Shown piece by piece: positions 17,818-26,103 of a stretch of DNA of 64,000 nucleotides (position 1 is its first letter; each line of letters begins with the position of its first letter). Location of the stretch: contig CAZBRT010000004.1 of the NCBI GenBank assembly GCA_964494625.1, positions 124,001 through 188,000 on the forward strand, written 5' to 3'. The notes beneath the pieces were generated by a model. It was not told where the DNA came from. It was given only the letters and a program-made list of their open reading frames with translations, and searched no databases. The DNA is from UBA2784 sp964494625 (lineage in GTDB: Bacteria > Pseudomonadota > Alphaproteobacteria > Micropepsales > Micropepsaceae). The translations under genes and the position numbers were made by a program.

Positions 17818-19139
17818 TCTGCGGCCTGCGCAAGTGACGTGAAGATGCGCGGACGCGCGATGCCATGCGCCAGCGTTTGCCCGCCCAGCGCGCGCCCGAT
17901 CTCGAGCCCCCCCGTCAATCCATCTTCGTGGAAGCCATGGCCGCACCAGGCGCCGCAGAACCATGTGCCGCGCTCGCCCTGAATTTCGTGGAGTTGCGAT
18001 TGTGCATCCAGTGCTGCCTGATCGAATTGCGGATGGTCGTAGTCGAAGCGCGCAAAGGTCATTTCGGGCGCGGGAGGTCTTTCCGGGTTGAGTGTCACGA
18101 AAACCGGGCGGGCGGGATCAAGGTTCTGCAGGCGGTTCATCCAGTAGCTCACAGCGACCGGCTGGCCCGCCTGTTGCCCGGTGGTGCGGAGATAGTTCCA
18201 CGCTGCCCACACGCTGCGTCGCTTCGGCATCAGCGAAAGATCACGGTGGAGCCAGGCCACATTGGGCGCATAACGCACCGCGCCAAGCATTTTGCGTTCA
18301 CCGAAAGACGGCTCGGCCAGAAGGCGCAGCGCCTGATCGCTGTGACACGAAAAAATCACTTGATCGAAGCGTTCGGCATGTCCGTCGAACGCCAGCGTGA
18401 CGCCCTGATCATCGCGCAGGACCTTCTGCACGGGCGATGAAACGCGGATGGTTGCTTGCGTTGCCGCCACCAGCTTGCGGACATATTCGCGTGAGCCTCC
18501 GGAGACCGTGCGCCATTGCGGGCGGTCAAAGTCGATCAGCTTGTGGTTGGCAAAGAACGCGAGGAAACTCGCCGCCGGGAAATCCAGCATGGAATCGGCA
18601 GGGGTTGACCAGATCGCAGCCCCCATCGGCAAAAGGTAGTTCTCGCGGAAAGACGCCCCAAGGTTTCGCGCATCAAGCCACGCGCCGAGCGAAACGCCCT
18701 GCAGCGAGCCATTGCCCAAGTCGCTGCGGGCAAAACGGTTGAACCGCAGAATGTCGATCCACATGGCGTGGAAGCTTGGGCGCAAGAGATTCCGGCGCTG
18801 GGCAAAAAGGGTCTTCAGGCTGTCGCCGCTCCATTCCAGACGCCCGCGATCCAGCGAGACGGCAAAGCCCATGTTTGATGCTTCGGTTGTGACACCCAGC
18901 AACGCGAACAAGGCTGTCAGGTTCGGATAATTGAGTTCGTTGTAAACGATGAACCCCGTGTCCACCGCCATGGGCGCGCCATCATGATCAATGTCGACCG
19001 TGTTCGAATGGCCGCCGATCCGCGCATCCTTCTCAAAGAGCGACACGTCATGGCGCGAACCCAGCGACCATGAAGCTGCAAGGCCGGCAATGCCCGAACC
19101 GATGATGGCGATACGCTGGCGGCGTGTGTGTTGCGTCAT
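17814..19139 (-). CDS. FAD-dependent amine-oxidase-type oxidoreductase
   Basis: The 441-aa protein opens with a Rossmann FAD motif IAIIGSGIAGLAASWSL (residues 10-26), FEKDARIGGHSNTV, and the VDTGFIVYNELNYPNL typical of the FAD/NAD(P)-binding proteins paired with DUF1365. Late in the chain are MNRLQNLD and WFCGAWCGHGFHEDGL. In Rhodobacter a relative (UfaO, from memory) is needed for furan fatty acid formation. The ATG at 19139 is one base after the photolyase stop. The open frame continues upstream through the photolyase gene and is not coding there. A membrane-lipid substrate is inferred from context. Confidence 0.87.
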   Translation of the reverse strand: MTQHTRRQRIAIIGSGIAGLAASWSLGSRHDVSLFEKDARIGGHSNTVDIDHDGAPMAVDTGFIVYNELNYPNLTALFALLGVTTEASNMGFAVSLDRGRLEWSGDSLKTLFAQRRNLLRPSFHAMWIDILRFNRFARSDLGNGSLQGVSLGAWLDARNLGASFRENYLLPMGAAIWSTPADSMLDFPAASFLAFFANHKLIDFDRPQWRTVSGGSREYVRKLVAATQATIRVSSPVQKVLRDDQGVTLAFDGHAERFDQVIFSCHSDQALRLLAEPSFGERKMLGAVRYAPNVAWLHRDLSLMPKRRSVWAAWNYLRTTGQQAGQPVAVSYWMNRLQNLDPARPVFVTLNPERPPAPEMTFARFDYDHPQFDQAALDAQSQLHEIQGERGTWFCGAWCGHGFHEDGLTGGLEIGRALGGQTLAHGIARPRIFTSLAQAAE

Positions 19140-19140
19140 C

Positions 19141-20586
19141 TCACGCTGCTTTCCTGAGGCGCGCGAAGGCGGCCAGCGCGCGCTCACGCCCATGGGCAAG
19201 GTCGATGATCGGGTGCGGATAGGTCTTGCCGAGCTGCACGTCCGATGCGTCGCGCACATCCTGCGGTGCGCGCCAGGGCGCATGAATATGCGCATCCGGC
19301 AGGCGCGCCAGTTCCGGCACGAAGCGGCGCACATAGCGTCCCTGCGGATCAAACCGTTCGCCCTGCAGCACCGGATTGAAGATGCGGAAAAAAGGCGCGG
19401 CATCGGCGCCGCATCCCGCGACCCACTGCCAGCTTGCCGCGTTGCTGGCGAGATCGGCATCCACCAGCGTGTCCCAGAACCAGTCCGCACCCTTGCGCCA
19501 ATCAATCAGGAGATGCTTCACCAGAAACGAGGCGGCGATCATGCGCACACGATTATGCATGGAGCCTGTCTGCCAAAGCTCGCGCATGCCGGCATCGACA
19601 ATCGGAATGCCCGTTTGCCCCCGCGTCCATGCCCTGAGGGCTTTCGCATCATCCGCCCATGGAAACTGGTCGAAGCCTGCGCGCAAATTTTCTTCCGGCA
19701 GATCCGGGGTGTGATGGAGGAGGTGCGCGGAAAATTCACGCCAACCCAACTCGCTCAGGAATTTGTCGGCGCTGCGCTGAAGCGCAGGCTCTGCCGCCAC
19801 ACAATGCTGGACCGCATGCCAGATGGTGCGCGCACTCAACTCGCCGAAATGGAGGTGGGGTGAAAGGCGTGATGTGCCCGGCATATCCGGCCGGTCGCGC
19901 GCGGACGCGTATTCTGCCAGCCCTTCATCGAGGAAATCCGCGAGGCGGTTGCGCGCGGCATTTTCGCCCGGCGTCCAGGTTTCACGCAGACCCTGCGCCC
20001 AGTCCGGCGCCCGGGGAAGGAGACCGAGCTCAGCCAGCTCAAGTCGGGCCAAACCATGTAACGCTGCGATCAAATGCTTCGGGGCAGGCAATGGTTGCTT
20101 GGGGGAGGGCGCCGACAGGCAGGCGCGCCAGAACGGCGTGAACACCAGAAATCCCGTGCCGCCATTTGTCCGGATCGCAGCAGGATCAAAGAGAAGAGAC
20201 GCGTTGAAACCGTGCGGGGTGATGCCTGACGCAACAAGCCCATCGGCAAGCGCGCGGTCCTGTGCGGCTTGCGAAGGTTCATAGCTGCGGTTCCAAAAGG
20301 TCGCGCTTGCGCCCGCATCACGGGCGAGGCGCAACGCCTCGGTGGCAAAAGGCCCCTTGCGCAAGACGAGCGTGGCTCCCAAACCAGCCAGGCGCTGCTG
20401 AAGCGCGGACAGACTATAGTGCAACCACCAGCGCGAAGCGGCGCCCGCACGCCATCGACCAGAAGTTTCATTGTCCAGAATATAGGCGGCAATCACCGGC
20501 GCGCCTGTTTCCGCTGCGGCGTGCAAAGCGGGGTTGTCGCTGATGCGCAGATCATTCCGGAACAAGACAAGAACAGGCTTCGGCAT
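19141..20586 (-). CDS. phr: Deoxyribodipyrimidine (CPD) photolyase, class I
   Basis: The 481-aa protein has the N-terminal antenna-binding Rossmann domain (VLVLFRNDLRISDNPAL, then AAYILDNE) and the C-terminal FAD-binding helical domain (LSPHLHFGELS, WREFSAHLLHHTPDL, GQTGIPIVDAGMRELWQTG, MHNRVRMIAASFL, SNAASWQWVAGCGADAAPFF). It repairs cyclobutane pyrimidine dimers using blue light. It leads a five-gene operon (photolyase, amine oxidase, DUF1365, CFA-like, GPH transporter) whose genes overlap or lie 1 nt apart. An ECF-type promoter pair lies about 65 nt upstream, as expected for the light and singlet-oxygen response. Confidence 0.93.
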   Translation of the reverse strand: MPKPVLVLFRNDLRISDNPALHAAAETGAPVIAAYILDNETSGRWRAGAASRWWLHYSLSALQQRLAGLGATLVLRKGPFATEALRLARDAGASATFWNRSYEPSQAAQDRALADGLVASGITPHGFNASLLFDPAAIRTNGGTGFLVFTPFWRACLSAPSPKQPLPAPKHLIAALHGLARLELAELGLLPRAPDWAQGLRETWTPGENAARNRLADFLDEGLAEYASARDRPDMPGTSRLSPHLHFGELSARTIWHAVQHCVAAEPALQRSADKFLSELGWREFSAHLLHHTPDLPEENLRAGFDQFPWADDAKALRAWTRGQTGIPIVDAGMRELWQTGSMHNRVRMIAASFLVKHLLIDWRKGADWFWDTLVDADLASNAASWQWVAGCGADAAPFFRIFNPVLQGERFDPQGRYVRRFVPELARLPDAHIHAPWRAPQDVRDASDVQLGKTYPHPIIDLAHGRERALAAFARLRKAA

Positions 20587-20651
20587 TTGGCATCCCAGCG
20601 GTCAAGAACGCAGGGATACCGCCCTCGGCCCCGCTCAATGTGGTTCGGGGC

Positions 20652-20681
20652 TTGTTACGCAGTCCTGATCCTTCCGGATCA
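20652..20681 (-). promoter_or_regulatory. ECF (RpoE/ECF11-like) promoter candidate for the photolyase operon
   Basis: Read on the minus strand, TGATCC (20681-20676) is followed after 18 nt by TAACAA (20657-20652), with CG just before it. This is the same layout as ahead of the chrR-like gene. The photolyase start codon is at 20586, leaving a 5' leader of roughly 60 nt. Confidence 0.55.
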
Positions 20682-20691
20682 CTGTCGGGAA

Positions 20692-22254
20692 CTACCAGAT
20701 TCCGATGTGGATGTTCCGCTTGCGGTGCGTATTCGTGTGCGCCTCGACATAGGTGTCGGAGGCTGTGACCCGCGGCTTCAGCCCCGCACGCCATTGATGC
20801 ATCAGCGCCTCCATCTCGCGCAGGCGGCGCAGCTGCGCGGGATCGGCGGCAAGGTCGTGCTGTTCCGCCGGGTCAGCGGTCAGGTCGAAAAGTTGGGGCG
20901 CAAAATCCTGCCACCAGACATATTTCCAGCCATGGGTGCGAACCATCACCGCGCGGCACGCGCCGGGTCGGCGGCCCAGCATGCGGCGCGCTTCCCGGAA
21001 GCCATAGTCGAGTTCGGCAATCGCAAAGGCGCGACCGGTGCCTGCCTTCGCGTCGCGCAGGGCAGGGAGGAGTGACACGCCTTCCAGAAGATGCGGCACT
21101 TGTTCGCCTTCGAGCGCCTGCAGAAATGTCGGCAGAAGGTCGATGCTTTCGGCGAGTGACGAATTTGCCGTGCCGCGCGTTTCATCGGCTTCAGATGAGG
21201 GATCAACGACGATCAGCGGAATGCGCATCACCTCGTCATACATGATCTCCTTTTCGCCCAGCCAATGGTCGCCCAGAAAATCGCCGTGATCGGCAGTGAA
21301 GACGATCAGGGTGTCCTTGTCGCGCCCGCGCGCCTCCAGCCCCTGCCACAGGCGGCCGAGATTGTCGTCGAGTTCGCTCACAAGCCCGCGATAGCAGGCG
21401 CGCGCGCGCTCGATTGCCTCATCGCGCGCAAAGGTCACGCATTCTTCCTGCGCCTGATAGGCTGCCAGCACGGGATGCGGCCTGTCGCGCTCTGCCTTTG
21501 TGCGGTTCAGCGACCCCTTGCCGTCATGCATTGTGTGATAGGGGGCTGGCGCAAGCAGCGGCCAATGCGGCTTGATATAGGAAAGGTGCAGGGCCCAGGG
21601 TTTCTCACCCTGTTCGTCCATGAAGGAGAGCGCGCGATCGGTGTGATAGGCCGTTTCCGAATGTTCGGCCTTTACGCGCGCGGGCAGATGCGCGTTGCGC
21701 AGCCACCAGCCACTGACGATTTCGCCGTTCGCATCGATCGCGCTGTTGGCGAATGCGTCCCACGGATTTTCAGCATCATAGCCGCGCGCGCGAAGGTAGT
21801 TGTTGTAGGCACTGTCCGGCGGTGGCGCGACATGACCCTCGTGCCGGTCAAAGGGCTCGAAACCACCTTGTTGCAGGAGGAGAGCTTCAGGCGTGTCAGC
21901 TTTCACGCCCAGCCGCTTCAGACCTGCCATATCGGGTACGACATGGCTCTTTCCGCAAAGCGCAACGCGCAAACCCAGCGGACGAAGATATTCGCCCATC
22001 GTGCGTTGCTGGACACCCAGCGGCACGGAGTTCCATGTCACGCCATGGCTCGTGGGATAACGGCCCGTGTAGAACGACATGCGCGATGGTCCGCAAACGC
22101 CTGACTGGCAGAAGGCGTTGGTGAACCGCACGCCGCGTGCGGCAAGCTGGTCGATGTTGGGCGTCTTCACCGGCGAATCCGGATTGAAGGCGCTCACATG
22201 ATCCTGGCGCAGCTGGTCGCTCATGATGAAGAGGATATTGCGGATTTTGGCCAT
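20692..22254 (-). CDS. Sulfatase/phosphonate monoester hydrolase-family enzyme
   Basis: The 520-aa alkaline-phosphatase-superfamily hydrolase has ILFIMSDQLRQDH with the metal Asp near residue 13. The formylglycine motif is C54-G-P-S-R58 followed by TGRYPTSHG, and a late metal site is in FTADHGDFLGDHWLGEKE. The Cys-type motif needs maturation by a formylglycine-generating enzyme, which I do not see here. Overall it looks more like the phosphonate/phosphate monoesterase and choline-sulfatase branch than classical arylsulfatases. It has no signal peptide and so is cytoplasmic. It is divergent from the P450 with about 115 nt between the starts. The substrate is unknown. Confidence 0.82.
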   Translation of the reverse strand: MAKIRNILFIMSDQLRQDHVSAFNPDSPVKTPNIDQLAARGVRFTNAFCQSGVCGPSRMSFYTGRYPTSHGVTWNSVPLGVQQRTMGEYLRPLGLRVALCGKSHVVPDMAGLKRLGVKADTPEALLLQQGGFEPFDRHEGHVAPPPDSAYNNYLRARGYDAENPWDAFANSAIDANGEIVSGWWLRNAHLPARVKAEHSETAYHTDRALSFMDEQGEKPWALHLSYIKPHWPLLAPAPYHTMHDGKGSLNRTKAERDRPHPVLAAYQAQEECVTFARDEAIERARACYRGLVSELDDNLGRLWQGLEARGRDKDTLIVFTADHGDFLGDHWLGEKEIMYDEVMRIPLIVVDPSSEADETRGTANSSLAESIDLLPTFLQALEGEQVPHLLEGVSLLPALRDAKAGTGRAFAIAELDYGFREARRMLGRRPGACRAVMVRTHGWKYVWWQDFAPQLFDLTADPAEQHDLAADPAQLRRLREMEALMHQWRAGLKPRVTASDTYVEAHTNTHRKRNIHIGIW

Positions 22255-22369
22255 GCCGCATTGAAGCGGTGACGCTGCGAAAGGGCAAGAGGACAGCATC
22301 CCGCACTTGCCAATTCGCGGCTTGCGCGCGACCATTGCGCCATCGCCATTCGGGGAGGCTCGAGCGCCC

Positions 22370-23689
22370 ATGTCCAACGCCACCAACGCCGCCAACACTG
22401 CCAGCAATCCCTCCAGCATCTTTCCGCCAGTCGCCGAGCTTGTGCCGGAGACGAATGTGCACAAACCCCAGGGCGATGCATGGACCATGAACGTCAAGGA
22501 CATCGACGTTTCCGATCCGGCGCTTTTCCAGAACGAAACGCTCTGGCCCTATTTCGCGCGGCTGCGGCGCGATGATCCGGTCCATTTTTTCGAGAACGAG
22601 CCCTATGGCCCGTTCTGGTCGATCACCCGTTACAAGGACATCATGGCGGTGGACACCAATCATCAGGTGTTCTCGTCGGAGGCATCGCTGGGCGGCATCA
22701 CCATCCGCGATCCGCAGGAAGAATTGCGGCTGCCGATGTTCATCGCCATGGACCCGCCCAAGCATGACGAGCAGCGCAAGGTCGTGAGCCCGATCGTTGC
22801 GCCAGAAAATCTCGGCAGGCTGGAGGCCACGATCCGTGCGCGCGTGTCGAAAATCTTTGACGACATGCCGATGAATGAGGACTTTGACTGGGTCGATCAT
22901 GTGTCGATCGAATTGACGACGCAGATGCTCGCAACCCTGTTTGATTTTCCGTTCGAAGATCGTCGCAAGCTGACAAGGTGGTCGGACGTGGCGACCGCCG
23001 TTCCCGGCCACGGCATCATCGACACGCAGCAGCAGCGGATGCAGGAATTGTGGGAATGCGCCGAGTATTTCACAGGGCTGTGGAACCAGCGCGTGAACGC
23101 ACCGCCGGGCAATGACCTCATCTCGATGCTGGCGCATGGCGAAGCCACGCGAAACATGGATCAGCGCGAATTCCTCGGCAATCTCATCCTCCTTATCGTT
23201 GGCGGCAATGACACGACCCGCAACTCGATCACCGGCGGGGTGCTGGCGCTCAACGAGAACCCGGGGGAATGGAAGAAGCTGAAAGAAGACCCCGGCCTCA
23301 TTCCCAACATGGTGTCGGAGATCATCCGCTGGCAGACGCCCTTGGCCCATATGCGCCGTACGGCGTTGGCGGATGCAATTGTGGGCGGCAAGCAGATCCG
23401 CAAGGGCGACAAGGTGGTGATGTGGTACATCTCGGGCAACCGCGACGACGAGGTGATCCCGCGCGCTGATGAGTTCATCATCGACCGCGACCGCGCCCGT
23501 CAGCACCTTTCATTCGGATTCGGCATTCACCGCTGTGTCGGCAATCGCCTTGCCGAAATGCAGCTGCGTATCGTTTGGGAAGAAATCATGCGCCGCGGAT
23601 TTTTCCCCAAGGTGGTGGGCGCACCCGAGCGCGTGTATTCGAACTTCGTGAAGGGGTTCTCCAAGCTGCCGGTGCGCGCCATTGCTTGA
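22370..23689 (+). CDS. Cytochrome P450, CYP153 alkane-hydroxylase family
   Basis: The 439-aa P450 has the oxygen-activation motif GGNDTTRNS, the ExxR pair in SEIIRWQTPLAHMRR, and heme ligand C389 in FGFGIHRCVGNRLAE. Segments such as FSSEASLGGITI, LPMFIAMDPPKHD, IELTTQMLATLFDFPF and LIVGGNDTTRNS closely follow the CYP153A alkane hydroxylases as I remember them. Those enzymes oxidise medium-chain alkanes at the terminal carbon in the cytoplasm, using a ferredoxin and a reductase. Neither partner gene is next to it, so electrons must come from a protein encoded elsewhere. GGGGAGG precedes the ATG at 22370. Confidence 0.9.
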   Translation: MSNATNAANTASNPSSIFPPVAELVPETNVHKPQGDAWTMNVKDIDVSDPALFQNETLWPYFARLRRDDPVHFFENEPYGPFWSITRYKDIMAVDTNHQVFSSEASLGGITIRDPQEELRLPMFIAMDPPKHDEQRKVVSPIVAPENLGRLEATIRARVSKIFDDMPMNEDFDWVDHVSIELTTQMLATLFDFPFEDRRKLTRWSDVATAVPGHGIIDTQQQRMQELWECAEYFTGLWNQRVNAPPGNDLISMLAHGEATRNMDQREFLGNLILLIVGGNDTTRNSITGGVLALNENPGEWKKLKEDPGLIPNMVSEIIRWQTPLAHMRRTALADAIVGGKQIRKGDKVVMWYISGNRDDEVIPRADEFIIDRDRARQHLSFGFGIHRCVGNRLAEMQLRIVWEEIMRRGFFPKVVGAPERVYSNFVKGFSKLPVRAIA

Positions 23690-23753
23690 GCCTGACTGCC
23701 GGCGGGTCGATTGCGCCTAAGGGCAGAATCGCTTGCTAGCCCCTCTTGACACG

Positions 23754-23783
23754 GACACTTGATTGAACGATCAATCAAGTGTC
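23754..23783. promoter_or_regulatory. TetR-type operator overlapping a promoter
   Basis: A perfect inverted repeat has 13-bp arms (GACACTTGATTGA and TCAATCAAGTGTC) around ACGA. A -35-like TTGACA sits at 23746-23751, so the palindrome covers the expected -10 region (about 23769-23774). A TetR gene is the second gene of the operon that starts 17 nt downstream, so autoregulation is likely. Confidence 0.75.
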
Positions 23784-23799
23784 TGGGCAGGAGGAAAAC

Positions 23800-24357
23800 A
23801 TGGCGGATAGCGATCCCAATTTGGCACTCGACAAGGGGCTGAAAGCAAAGACTGGGAAGGGGTTAGCGGGTTGGGTGACGGTGGCGCGGAAGGCGCCGGG
23901 CAGCGGCCACATGGCGGTTGTCAGATGGCTGAAAGAGGTCCACGGGCTGGGCCATGGCCACGCCAATTCTGTCGTCCACGCCCTCAACGCTTCGTCCTCT
24001 CGTTCGATGGATGCCGACGATCTCAAAGACACGATGTTTGCCGGACCCAAAGTGGCCATGAAGCCTGTACACGATGCTGTCTTGGCTGTGTTGAAGGCGC
24101 TCGGCAATGACATCGAGTTGGCACCCAAAAAGGGTTATTTGAGCTTCCGGCGGAGCAAACAATTTGCGCTTGGCCAACCGTCCACCAAGGATCGCTACGA
24201 TCTCGGCCTCGTTCTGAAGGGCGCTGCACCCACAGGTAGGCTTGCGGCGGCCGGAAGCTGGAATGCGATGATGACCCATCGCGTGCGGCTCTCTTCGCCA
24301 AAAGATGTCAATGGCGACGTGAAAAAGTGGCTGCGTATGGCCTACGAGGCCGGGTGA
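23800..24357 (+). CDS. DUF4287/DUF5655-like protein
   Basis: The product is 185 aa. The N-terminal half (GLKAKTGKGLAGWVTVARK, then HMAVVRWLKEVHGLGHGHANSVVHAL) resembles DUF4287. The C-terminal half (ALGNDIELAPKKGYLSFRRSKQFAL, then RYDLGLVLKG) resembles the DUF5655 domain, thought to have a nuclease-like or DNA-associated fold. The function is unknown. The ATG at 23800 has AGGAGG just upstream and is preferred over an in-frame GTG at 23779 inside the operator. It is followed 3 nt later by a TetR gene, so it is likely the main target of that repressor. Confidence 0.72.
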   Translation: MADSDPNLALDKGLKAKTGKGLAGWVTVARKAPGSGHMAVVRWLKEVHGLGHGHANSVVHALNASSSRSMDADDLKDTMFAGPKVAMKPVHDAVLAVLKALGNDIELAPKKGYLSFRRSKQFALGQPSTKDRYDLGLVLKGAAPTGRLAAAGSWNAMMTHRVRLSSPKDVNGDVKKWLRMAYEAG

Positions 24358-24360
24358 ATC

Positions 24361-24978
24361 ATGCCTCCCGCCAATCAAGCCACGCGGCAACGCATCCTGA
24401 TGACGGCGATTGAGCTCTTCTGGGAGAAGGGTTTCAACTCGACATCCATCTCCGACATTCTCAGCCGCTCACAGCTGCATTCGGGCAGCCTCTACCATTT
24501 CTTTCCGGGGAAGCAGGATCTGCTGATCGGCGTGCTGGAATACTACCGAGACGGCATCCGCGAAAACCTTCTTGAACCGGCATGGAAGGGCGTCGATGAC
24601 CCGATCGCGCGAATCTTTGCGCTGCTTGACGGCTATCGCACCCAACTGGTGCTGACGGACTGCACCTATGGCTGCCCGGTCGGCAATCTCGCACTCGAAA
24701 TCCACGAGCCCGATCCGAAAGTGCGCGAGCTTCTGGCCATCAACTTCACCAACTGGTCGCGGGCGATCGAAGCCTGCCTTGAAAGGGCAGGGCAGCGGCT
24801 CGGCGAGATTGATCGGCGTGCGCTTTCTGAATTCGTCCTTACCGTGATGGAAGGGGCGCTCATGCAGGCGCGCACCTATCGCGATCTTGGCTATTTCGAC
24901 CGCAACGTCGCCGTACTGCGCAATCACTTCGCGCTGCTTGAGGAACAAGCACGCCAAAACGGGGAGAGAGTCTCATGA
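24361..24978 (+). CDS. TetR/AcrR-family transcriptional regulator
   Basis: The 205-aa protein has a canonical N-terminal HTH: ATRQRILMTAIELFWEKGFNSTSISDIL with QLHSGSLYHFFPGKQDLL. The ligand domain includes LTDCTYGCPVGNLALEIHEPD. The two cysteines in CTYGC could sense thiol-reactive compounds, as in some NemR-like regulators, but that is a guess. A perfect palindrome over the promoter of this operon is its probable operator. Its stop overlaps the DUF1761 start (ATGA). Confidence 0.9.
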   Translation: MPPANQATRQRILMTAIELFWEKGFNSTSISDILSRSQLHSGSLYHFFPGKQDLLIGVLEYYRDGIRENLLEPAWKGVDDPIARIFALLDGYRTQLVLTDCTYGCPVGNLALEIHEPDPKVRELLAINFTNWSRAIEACLERAGQRLGEIDRRALSEFVLTVMEGALMQARTYRDLGYFDRNVAVLRNHFALLEEQARQNGERVS

Positions 24979-25370
24979 CTTTGGATTGGATCGCGGTTAT
25001 CGCCGCTGGGCTTTCGGCATTCTTGCTTGGGGGCCTTTGGTATTCGCCGCTCTTGTTCGCCAAGGCATGGCAAAAACATGCCGGCCTTTCGGACGAAGTC
25101 CTCAAAGGTGGCAACCCGGCCGTGATTTTCGGCGTGGGAACCATCCTTTCGATTGTGGCTGCAGCGGTCTTTTCGCTGTTTCTCGGGCCAAGCCCCGAAC
25201 TCAAGTTTGCAGTGAGCACTGGTGCGGCCGCAGGCCTTTGCTGGGTCGCTGCCAGCTTTGCAATCAACTACCTGTTTGAGCGGCGCAGCCTTGTGCTCTT
25301 CCTCATCAATGGCGGCTATCACACGCTGCAATTCGTGCTCTATGGCCTGATCCTCAGCCTGCTCGGGTAA
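24975..25370 (+). CDS. DUF1761 integral membrane protein
   Basis: The 131-aa protein has four hydrophobic segments. The DUF1761 pattern starts at LSAFLLGGLWYSPLLFAKAW and ends with the hydrophobic GYHTLQFVLYGLILSLLG. The family's role is unknown. It overlaps the TetR stop by ATGA and is therefore the third gene of the repressor-controlled unit. About 94 nt with no recognisable gene separate it from tRNA-Asn. Confidence 0.82.
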   Translation: MTLDWIAVIAAGLSAFLLGGLWYSPLLFAKAWQKHAGLSDEVLKGGNPAVIFGVGTILSIVAAAVFSLFLGPSPELKFAVSTGAAAGLCWVAASFAINYLFERRSLVLFLINGGYHTLQFVLYGLILSLLG

Positions 25371-25464
25371 CGGAAAGCGGAGAGGGGCCGATCTCTCGTG
25401 GCGCGCAGCGGCACCGGCCTGTTCCAACCCGACCTTGCTGAACTGGATTCCGGCGCGACAGAAA

Positions 25465-25539
25465 TGGCTCCCCGGGCCGGATTCGAACCAGCGACCAACC
25501 GGTTAACAGCCGGTTGCTCTACCACTGAGCTACCGGGGA
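25465..25539 (-). tRNA. tRNA-Asn (anticodon GTT)
   Basis: This is a 75-nt cloverleaf on the minus strand. The acceptor TCCCCGG pairs with CCGGGGA, the discriminator is G, and CCA is encoded. The anticodon stem CCGG/CCGG encloses CTGTTAA, giving GTT. The T loop is GTTCGAATC. Confidence 0.97.
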
Positions 25540-25648
25540 ACATGCGGCCGGTAATCTGGCCAAGGCGTCAGCGCGGACGGGGCATATAACAACGCTGCCG
25601 GGGCAGGTAAAGCCCTGAAATCCAAGCAGCTCCCCCCATGCCACCGGC

Positions 25649-25677
25649 AAAAAAGGAGGGCCGCACGAGGCGGCCCT
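25649..25677 (-). terminator. Rho-independent terminator
   Basis: On the minus strand, AGGGCCGC and GCGGCCCT form an 8-bp stem with a 5-nt loop, followed shortly by six T residues (the A-run at 25649-25654 on the plus strand). It probably ends the tRNA-Cys transcript. The rest of the 287 nt between the two tRNA genes shows nothing convincing. Confidence 0.7.
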
Positions 25678-25828
25678 TGAAGGAATTACTTATGGTGGGG
25701 TGTCTCCGTTGGAAGACACGCACACCATGTCAACCCATCCTTAAGAATTGGTTAACGGCCGGATTCGGCATGACTTTTCTTTTGGCGGTATCACCAAGTG
25801 GGCAATTGAAGGGTGCATTCGAAGAGAA

Positions 25829-25902
25829 TGGAGGCCACGCCCGGAATTGAACCGGGGTACACGGTTTTGCAGACCGTTGCGTAACCACTCCGCCACGTGG
25901 CC
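25829..25902 (-). tRNA. tRNA-Cys (anticodon GCA)
   Basis: This is a 74-nt cloverleaf on the minus strand. The acceptor GGCCACG pairs with CGTGGCC, the discriminator is T, and CCA is encoded. The anticodon stem encloses CTGCAAA, giving GCA. The T loop is GTTCAATTC. Confidence 0.96.
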
Positions 25903-26103
25903 CCAGAAACACGGCTTCTGCCCTTGGCAGGCTGCCGGTCGAAGAGTGGAGGCGTGCCTATAGCAAAGGCTTTGGCCGCGCACAAACTTTGTTGAGGGGT
26001 CTTGTCGAGGGGCGATTTCCTCGCGCTGCCACGCCGCGTTGCCAAATCGGGCAGGGCGATGGCAAAAGGGCGCAACGAAACGCAGACGACTCGGAAGACT
26101 TCC

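Noticed and set aside
21896..23506. 536-codon open frame on the minus strand
   Set aside because: It overlaps the start of the sulfatase gene and is antisense to most of the CYP153 gene, both of which have strong motifs; the translated sequence resembles no family.
25638..25983. Short open frames of 60-80 codons around the tRNA-Cys gene
   Set aside because: They run through a tRNA gene and a terminator hairpin and show no protein-like features.
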